Positions 58,396-64,000 of a stretch of DNA of 64,000 bases are shown here, piece after piece. The notes beneath the pieces were generated by a model that was not told the DNA's origin, did not search any database, and was given only the letters and a program-made list of their open reading frames with translations. Source of the DNA: an uncultured Prochlorococcus sp. Lineage in GTDB: Bacteria; Cyanobacteriota; Cyanobacteriia; PCC-6307; Cyanobiaceae. Location: positions 62,001 through 126,000 of the forward strand of contig CACOCT010000002.1 of assembly GCA_902625845.1 (NCBI GenBank). Reading direction: 5' to 3'. Position numbers and translations under genes: made by a program. The number at the start of each line of letters is the position of its first letter. The stretch's first letter is position 1.

Positions 58396-60046
58396 GAGTT
58401 CTTTTTATTTCTTGATTTCTTTTTTGATTTGAGTGGCATTTCCAAATATCATTTTTATTTGGATAATCATTTCTATAATGTCCACCTCTACTCTCCTCTC
58501 TAAAAAGACATGCATTCATTAAAAGTCGAGTCGTAATTTGCCTATTTTGTAAATCGATCAACAAATTAAGTGCTCTTCTGTGTTCCTCATCAAAGGATAA
58601 TATCTGATCTAACTCAACTTGTTTAACAAGATTTAAAAGCGAGTTATCAATTAGATCAGATTTACCGTTATCCAAATGATAGGAAAATAATTCCATTTTA
58701 TTTTTAGAACGAGATACACCAATATTTTCCCAGCAAGATTTTCTCAATTCTTCAATGTGAATTGATATTTTACCAAACAAATCTTTATCAACATCACATA
58801 TCTGAAAACTCGTATTTATGCGTTCAATAGATTTAGTTAAACCCATATCTAATTCTATCGATGCCATTTTTTTAGCAAATACAAGGCATTCCATAAGTGA
58901 ATTACTTGCTAATCTATTAGCTCCATGGACTCCTGTTGAGGCAACTTCACCAACAGCATATAAGTTTTTAATAGTTGTCGCAGCGTTTAGATCTGTATAG
59001 ACTCCACCCATCCAATAATGTGCAGCTGGGGCGACTGGAATTACCTCATTTAATGGATTTACTCCATATTCTTGGCATCTATTTAATATTGTTGGAAATC
59101 TTTTAACGATTTTATCTGGATCAATAAATCGTAAATCTAAACCAACATGATCAGTATTATTCTTAATCATATTATTTATAATCGCTCTACTGACTTGATC
59201 TCTAGAGGATAATTCTTTATCTTTTAGATGATCGACTGGACTATTCCCATATTTATCAACTAGAACAGCGCCTTCTCCTCTCAAAGCTTCAGAAATCAAA
59301 AAACAAGGAGCTCCATAAAACTTTAAGGCCGTGGGATGAAACTGTATAAATTCCAAATCTTGAATCAAAGCACCTGCTTTCCAAGCGAGTGAAATTCCCT
59401 CCCCCGCTGACTGGGATGGATTTGTTGTATTTGTGAACAAATGTCCACCCCCTCCTGTCGCTAATACAACTGCCTTAGAAGAAATCCAATATAAATTTGA
59501 TCCATCTAACACTTGTACACCTCTACAGATTTTATTTTCGACTAATAATTCTGTTACCCTTACACCTCTGCAGTGCAAAATATTATCCTTAGATTCAACA
59601 TGATCTTCGAGAACTTCAACAAGAGCTCTTCCTGTTCGATCTTTTACGTGTAGTACTCTTCTACAAGAATGAGCCGCTTCTAAAGTTGTTGATAATTGAT
59701 CTAAATTCTTATCAAAAATCATTCCTAGCCTTTGTAAATTATCAACACAATTTGGCGCCTCTCTAACTAGCATTTCAACAGCTTTAATATCACATAATCC
59801 ATCCCCTGCTTTTAATGTATCCTCAATATGCAATTCAAAGGAATCATCAGGCCTAATAACAGATGCTATTCCACCTTGAGCCCATCTACTTGAAGATACT
59901 TTACTAGTATTTCTATTTAAAAGGAGAACATTTAAATTATCTGGCAGTTCTAGTGAGGCCATTAAACCTGCTGCTCCAGCACCAATAACAATGACGTCCC
60001 AATTATTAAATTCAATCGGATTTTTGGAGAATGGGGGCCTTAACAT
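58388..60046 (-). CDS. nadB: L-aspartate oxidase
   Basis: VIGAGAAGLMASLEL; SSRWAQGGIASV; HPTALKF; GGVYTDLNAATTIKNLYAVGEVASTGVHGANRLASNSLMEC. Confidence 0.93.
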   Translation of the reverse strand: MLRPPFSKNPIEFNNWDVIVIGAGAAGLMASLELPDNLNVLLLNRNTSKVSSSRWAQGGIASVIRPDDSFELHIEDTLKAGDGLCDIKAVEMLVREAPNCVDNLQRLGMIFDKNLDQLSTTLEAAHSCRRVLHVKDRTGRALVEVLEDHVESKDNILHCRGVRVTELLVENKICRGVQVLDGSNLYWISSKAVVLATGGGGHLFTNTTNPSQSAGEGISLAWKAGALIQDLEFIQFHPTALKFYGAPCFLISEALRGEGAVLVDKYGNSPVDHLKDKELSSRDQVSRAIINNMIKNNTDHVGLDLRFIDPDKIVKRFPTILNRCQEYGVNPLNEVIPVAPAAHYWMGGVYTDLNAATTIKNLYAVGEVASTGVHGANRLASNSLMECLVFAKKMASIELDMGLTKSIERINTSFQICDVDKDLFGKISIHIEELRKSCWENIGVSRSKNKMELFSYHLDNGKSDLIDNSLLNLVKQVELDQILSFDEEHRRALNLLIDLQNRQITTRLLMNACLFREESRGGHYRNDYPNKNDIWKCHSNQKRNQEIKRTPI

Positions 60047-60813
60047 TAAACCAATCCACTTAAATTTGGCTGAATTATTGCAAGCAAGATAAAAATGCCA
60101 TCAACTATTAATGTCGTTTGCAAAACATAACTAGATACTAAAATAGATCTACCATTCGAAGCATTGATAGAAGAATATTCAGCAATTTTTCTGGAAAGTA
60201 ACCATAGAGAAAAACCAGTAATAAAAATAATAGATAAAGGCTTAATACTAATAAGATTTTCAGAAGTTTTTTGGAGTATTAAAGGAGCAATTTCAGAGTC
60301 AGCATTTATCACATCCATCCATCTATCCATTAAACCAGTAAAAAATATAGTTAAGTCAGTAATTGCTGTGCCAACCAAAGATGCTATATAAAAGCTTGAT
60401 CCTATCTTCCACTTTGTCCCTAATCCAATTAAAGCGAGAGGAAGAGCTACAGCCTCAACAGGAATATGAAGGATAGGATGAGCACTTAACCAACCCCAAA
60501 AAAGTGACCCACCAAGCCAACTACCTGCAACACCTAACAATAATGATCCAATAATAAAGAATTTTTTTGAAGGCTCACTAGATAAAAATATTCCTGTTGC
60601 TAAAATAAAAAATGTAAATATTAAAGCACTATTTGGCTGAAATCTTACCCAAGGAGCTTGTAAAAATATAGGTAATATTACAAAAAAAGATGACCAGAAT
60701 CTTAAAGTTTTTGCTTGTGTCAGATAAGTACCTTCAACGATATGAACATCTTCAATAAACATCGATTTATAATGATTTTCTTTACTCAAATTTTTAGAGA
60801 CTACTTCTTTCAA
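60046..60813 (-). CDS. DUF3120-like integral membrane protein
   Basis: Multiple TM segments; cyanobacterial conserved pattern next to nadB. Confidence 0.65.
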   Translation of the reverse strand: MKEVVSKNLSKENHYKSMFIEDVHIVEGTYLTQAKTLRFWSSFFVILPIFLQAPWVRFQPNSALIFTFFILATGIFLSSEPSKKFFIIGSLLLGVAGSWLGGSLFWGWLSAHPILHIPVEAVALPLALIGLGTKWKIGSSFYIASLVGTAITDLTIFFTGLMDRWMDVINADSEIAPLILQKTSENLISIKPLSIIFITGFSLWLLSRKIAEYSSINASNGRSILVSSYVLQTTLIVDGIFILLAIIQPNLSGLV

Positions 60814-60999
60814 TGAACTAATAATGAAAAATGAAACTTTTGTTTAATTTTGACTTAAGTTAGATAAATCTGATGTTCATATTCTTTAGAATTGAACTAC
60901 AAAAAACCAAATATATTAAATATATTAAAAGTATTTAATAGGCTTTGAGTCTTTTATAGGTTTAGAATATGAATATTACAGCAATCTAGCATTTGTACT

Positions 61000-62412
61000 G
61001 TGTGGCAAGAAACTAATTATCTAGAAAATTCAAATGATGTATTAATTTCAGAAAATAGTCACAAAATAAATCCTGCTTTAATAGAAAGTATTGAAAACAA
61101 TTCAATAGCAGATGAGGTAGGGTTCGAATCTGGAGATGCTATTTTAAGTATCAATGGCATCAAACCAAGAGATTTAATTGACTATCAAATATTAATATGC
61201 GATGAAATCTTAGAAATAACAGTTTTGGATAAAAATAATAAAGTTCACAACATTACAATTGAAAAAGATCAAGATTCCAGTTTAGGTATAAATTTTACAG
61301 AGGCTTTATTTGATTCTCTAAAAGAATGTAATAATCAATGTCCATTTTGTTTTATTGATCAACAACCTTCAGGCAAAAGAAAAAGCTTATATCTTAAGGA
61401 TGATGATTATAGACTAAGTTTTTTATATGGATCATATCTAACATTAACTAATTTAAAGGAAAAAGATTGGAACAGAATATCTACTCAAAATCTTTCGCCT
61501 CTCTTCATATCTATTCATGCAACTAATCCTGATATCAGAGAAAAACTACTTAAAAACAAAAATGCCAGAGAAATTTTAAATCAGATAAAGTGGTTCGAAA
61601 AACACGCTCTTCAAATACATGCACAAATAGTTGTATGTCCAGAAATAAATGATAATGAAATACTTGAAAAATCAATTCTAGATCTTTCACAGTTTTGGTC
61701 TAAAGAAAAACAAACAGTATTATCTGTAGCTATTGTTCCAGTAGGTTTAACAAGATTTAGACCAGAAGATGATGGCTTAATAGCTATTGATAAATGCTAT
61801 GCAAAAAAAACAATTATCCAAGTAGAAAATATACAAGAAATGATGCAGAAAAAACTTGGGACAAGATTCTGTTGGTTATCTGACGAATGGTACTTGATTG
61901 CAGGTGAAAAATTACCCCAGTATAAAACTTATGAAAATATGCCACAAGAATCAAACGGTGTGGGAACAATTCGTAGCTTTTTAACAATGTTAGAAACTGA
62001 GACAAAATCTCTACCAAAAAAATTGGCTCAGAAAAGAAATGTGAGTTGGATCGTTGGTAAACTAGTTTATGAAGCTCTTATCCCAACTCGAGAAAAATTA
62101 AATAAGATAGAAAACTTAAAAATTAATCTTTATGGATTACCAAGTAAATATTGGGGTCAAGAACAAGTAGTAACAGGACTTTTAACTGGAGAAGACTTAA
62201 TTTTAGGTTTAAAGGATAAAGCTCTTGGAGAAGCAATTTATATACCTTCGATGATGTTAAAGGTAGGCAGTGATCTGTTTTTAGATGATAAAAAAATAGA
62301 AGACGTAGAAAAAGAATTGAGTACTAAAATTCACGTTGTATATGAAGCAAATGATATTATTAAAGATCTAGTTGGACAAAGTTCTAGTAAAAATTTAGTT
62401 AATCATGTTTAA
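61000..62412 (+). CDS. DUF512/radical-SAM-like Fe-S protein (TIGR03279 type; GTG start)
   Basis: PDZ-like N-terminus, ECNNQCPFCFIDQQPSGKRKSLYLKDDDYRLSFLYGSYLTLTNL. Confidence 0.85.
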   Translation: MWQETNYLENSNDVLISENSHKINPALIESIENNSIADEVGFESGDAILSINGIKPRDLIDYQILICDEILEITVLDKNNKVHNITIEKDQDSSLGINFTEALFDSLKECNNQCPFCFIDQQPSGKRKSLYLKDDDYRLSFLYGSYLTLTNLKEKDWNRISTQNLSPLFISIHATNPDIREKLLKNKNAREILNQIKWFEKHALQIHAQIVVCPEINDNEILEKSILDLSQFWSKEKQTVLSVAIVPVGLTRFRPEDDGLIAIDKCYAKKTIIQVENIQEMMQKKLGTRFCWLSDEWYLIAGEKLPQYKTYENMPQESNGVGTIRSFLTMLETETKSLPKKLAQKRNVSWIVGKLVYEALIPTREKLNKIENLKINLYGLPSKYWGQEQVVTGLLTGEDLILGLKDKALGEAIYIPSMMLKVGSDLFLDDKKIEDVEKELSTKIHVVYEANDIIKDLVGQSSSKNLVNHV

Positions 62413-63838
62413 AACGTTAATTAATTATTGTTTACTAATACCTATCTTGTTGATAATGACTCCAAAAAGTATCGCGCAAGCTGAAATATTAGACAAAGAA
62501 ACAACAGAAAAAAAATTACTAAAACAAAGACATATAAAGTTTGATGATATTCCCAATATTATATCAAACAGAAATTTGGAACTTAAATCTTTAGAGAAAT
62601 TAGTGCAAGCATCATCTTTCGATTTATCAAGCAAAATATCCCAAAGATATCCCAAGCTAAATTTAAATGCTAGCGGCTTTCCACAATATCTTTACTCAGA
62701 AAGTTTTAATAACAATTCTAATGATACTAAAACTTCTCAATATCAAATTAATCCATCCCTTAATTTAAGGTGGGATATCATTGATCCTACAAGAAAACTT
62801 GAGATTATATCTTTTAAAAATAGATATGAAATAGCAAGAAATAACTATAAAATAAAAAAACAAGATTTAATTCAAGAGGCAAAATCTCGATATCATAAAT
62901 ATCAAAAATCGATACAAGACGAAAAAAATGCTCAAATAGCTGTTGAATTATCAAAGACAAGCTTACAGGATGCTAACGCTAAATTAGAAGTTGGCATAGG
63001 AACTAAATTTGAAGTATTAGAAGCTAATTCTCAATTAGAGAGAGATATACAGCTTCTTAAAGAAAAGACTATCGCGAAAGAGATAAATTTAATATCTCTC
63101 AAAGAAATTTTTAATATTGATCCTGAAGAGGATTTTACTATCGATGAGAAACAAAAATTAATTGGATTTTGGTTTCACCCTTTAGAAAAAATTTTAAAAA
63201 GTGGATTAAATAATAGTTATTCTTTAAAAAATTTAACTCTTCAAGATTCAATCAAAAGGAATCAAGCTCAAAACTTTAAGAATGCAAATTTACCGATTAT
63301 TTATATAAGTAATAGTCTTTCAAGTTCATTCTCTAAAGGAAGCGCTCTTACTGGACAAATAGATCCTGACAGAACCTCTTCAACTTACTCCAATAAAATA
63401 AGCCTAAACTTAACGTGGAATTTTTTTAATGCAGGTCAAAATAATAATTCTTTTAAAGCCAAACAAGCTGAAGCTGAATCTGAGAAGTTAAAGTTTCTAA
63501 ATTTGCAGAATATTATTAAAACAAATATTAATCGGGCATATTTGAATTTATTAAAAAATAAAGATAAATTAATATCCACTAAACAAGAAATTATTGCAAG
63601 TAAAGAGGCATTAAGGTTAGCAAGATTAAGGTATGATGTCGGAGTATCTACTTTAAAAGATGTTTTAATAAGGCAAAAAGAATTAACTCTTTCTCAATCT
63701 AAAAATATTGATGCAATTTATAATTACAACATTAACTTAGATAAATTAGAAAGGTTAACTTTTCTTCTAAAAGATAAAGAGTGTAATAGTGACATTAATA
63801 CAAATGAAGATTTTAAAGATTCCATTTGTGATTATTAA
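62405..63838 (+). CDS. TolC-family outer membrane efflux protein
   Basis: Signal peptide, long coiled-coil repeats, LEVGIGTKFEVLEANSQLERDI and RLRYDVGVSTLKDVL. Confidence 0.88.
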   Translation: MFKTLINYCLLIPILLIMTPKSIAQAEILDKETTEKKLLKQRHIKFDDIPNIISNRNLELKSLEKLVQASSFDLSSKISQRYPKLNLNASGFPQYLYSESFNNNSNDTKTSQYQINPSLNLRWDIIDPTRKLEIISFKNRYEIARNNYKIKKQDLIQEAKSRYHKYQKSIQDEKNAQIAVELSKTSLQDANAKLEVGIGTKFEVLEANSQLERDIQLLKEKTIAKEINLISLKEIFNIDPEEDFTIDEKQKLIGFWFHPLEKILKSGLNNSYSLKNLTLQDSIKRNQAQNFKNANLPIIYISNSLSSSFSKGSALTGQIDPDRTSSTYSNKISLNLTWNFFNAGQNNNSFKAKQAEAESEKLKFLNLQNIIKTNINRAYLNLLKNKDKLISTKQEIIASKEALRLARLRYDVGVSTLKDVLIRQKELTLSQSKNIDAIYNYNINLDKLERLTFLLKDKECNSDINTNEDFKDSICDY

Positions 63839-64000
63839 ATGCATAATAAGGAAATGAATAATTCATCAAATCAATTAAACGAAGAACAATTAAGTGAATT
63901 AAATAATCTTTTTAATTCTATAAGTGAAAGGCAGCTTAATGATTTTGGTAATATTACTGCCAGTAATAAAGCGGATGGATCACTTATTACAAGTTGCGAC
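63839..64000 (+). CDS. inositol monophosphatase-family protein (5' part only)
   Basis: ...NITASNKADGSLITSCD, typical KADGSxVTxxD; runs off window. Confidence 0.75.
   Translation, partial: MHNKEMNNSSNQLNEEQLSELNNLFNSISERQLNDFGNITASNKADGSLITSCD

Overview
AT-rich cyanobacterial chromosome segment. Gene content and order (plsX-fabH-fabD-plsC, rpaB, radA, ycf3, zds, ndhO, nadB and others) look like Prochlorococcus, probably a low-GC clade; this is judged from recognised protein families, with no search run. Two core blocks (about 1-13.9 kb and 41.7-64 kb) flank an accessory island of about 28 kb that ends at an intact minus-strand tRNA-Asn(GUU) at 41742-41813. The island holds a stack of displaced tRNA-Asn 3' ends (38581, 36167, 28744, 25514). 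Each lies about 30 bp from a minus-strand terminator-like hairpin, and each is associated with its own short direct repeats, usually spaced in steps of about 11 bp. The two youngest-looking units (38.6-41.8 kb and 36.2-38.6 kb) carry matching iterons at both inner ends, and no integrase is visible in the window. I read this as a stratified tandem array of non-autonomous tRNA-targeted cassettes. The cassette next to the tRNA carries a J-domain/zinc-motif protein, a T5orf172 (GIY-YIG-like) protein and a PD-(D/E)XK nuclease, a possible undescribed defence module. Other cargo includes a nitrite-assimilation cluster (cobA, chelatase, nirA, focA) with two perfect NtcA-type sites, three Yfr2-like ncRNAs plus a Yfr1-like ncRNA with complementary motifs, a duplicated long perfect palindrome at a similar distance from two promoters, and a decaying family of about 50-aa MKLxxPFT microproteins. 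Functional names come from motif recognition only.
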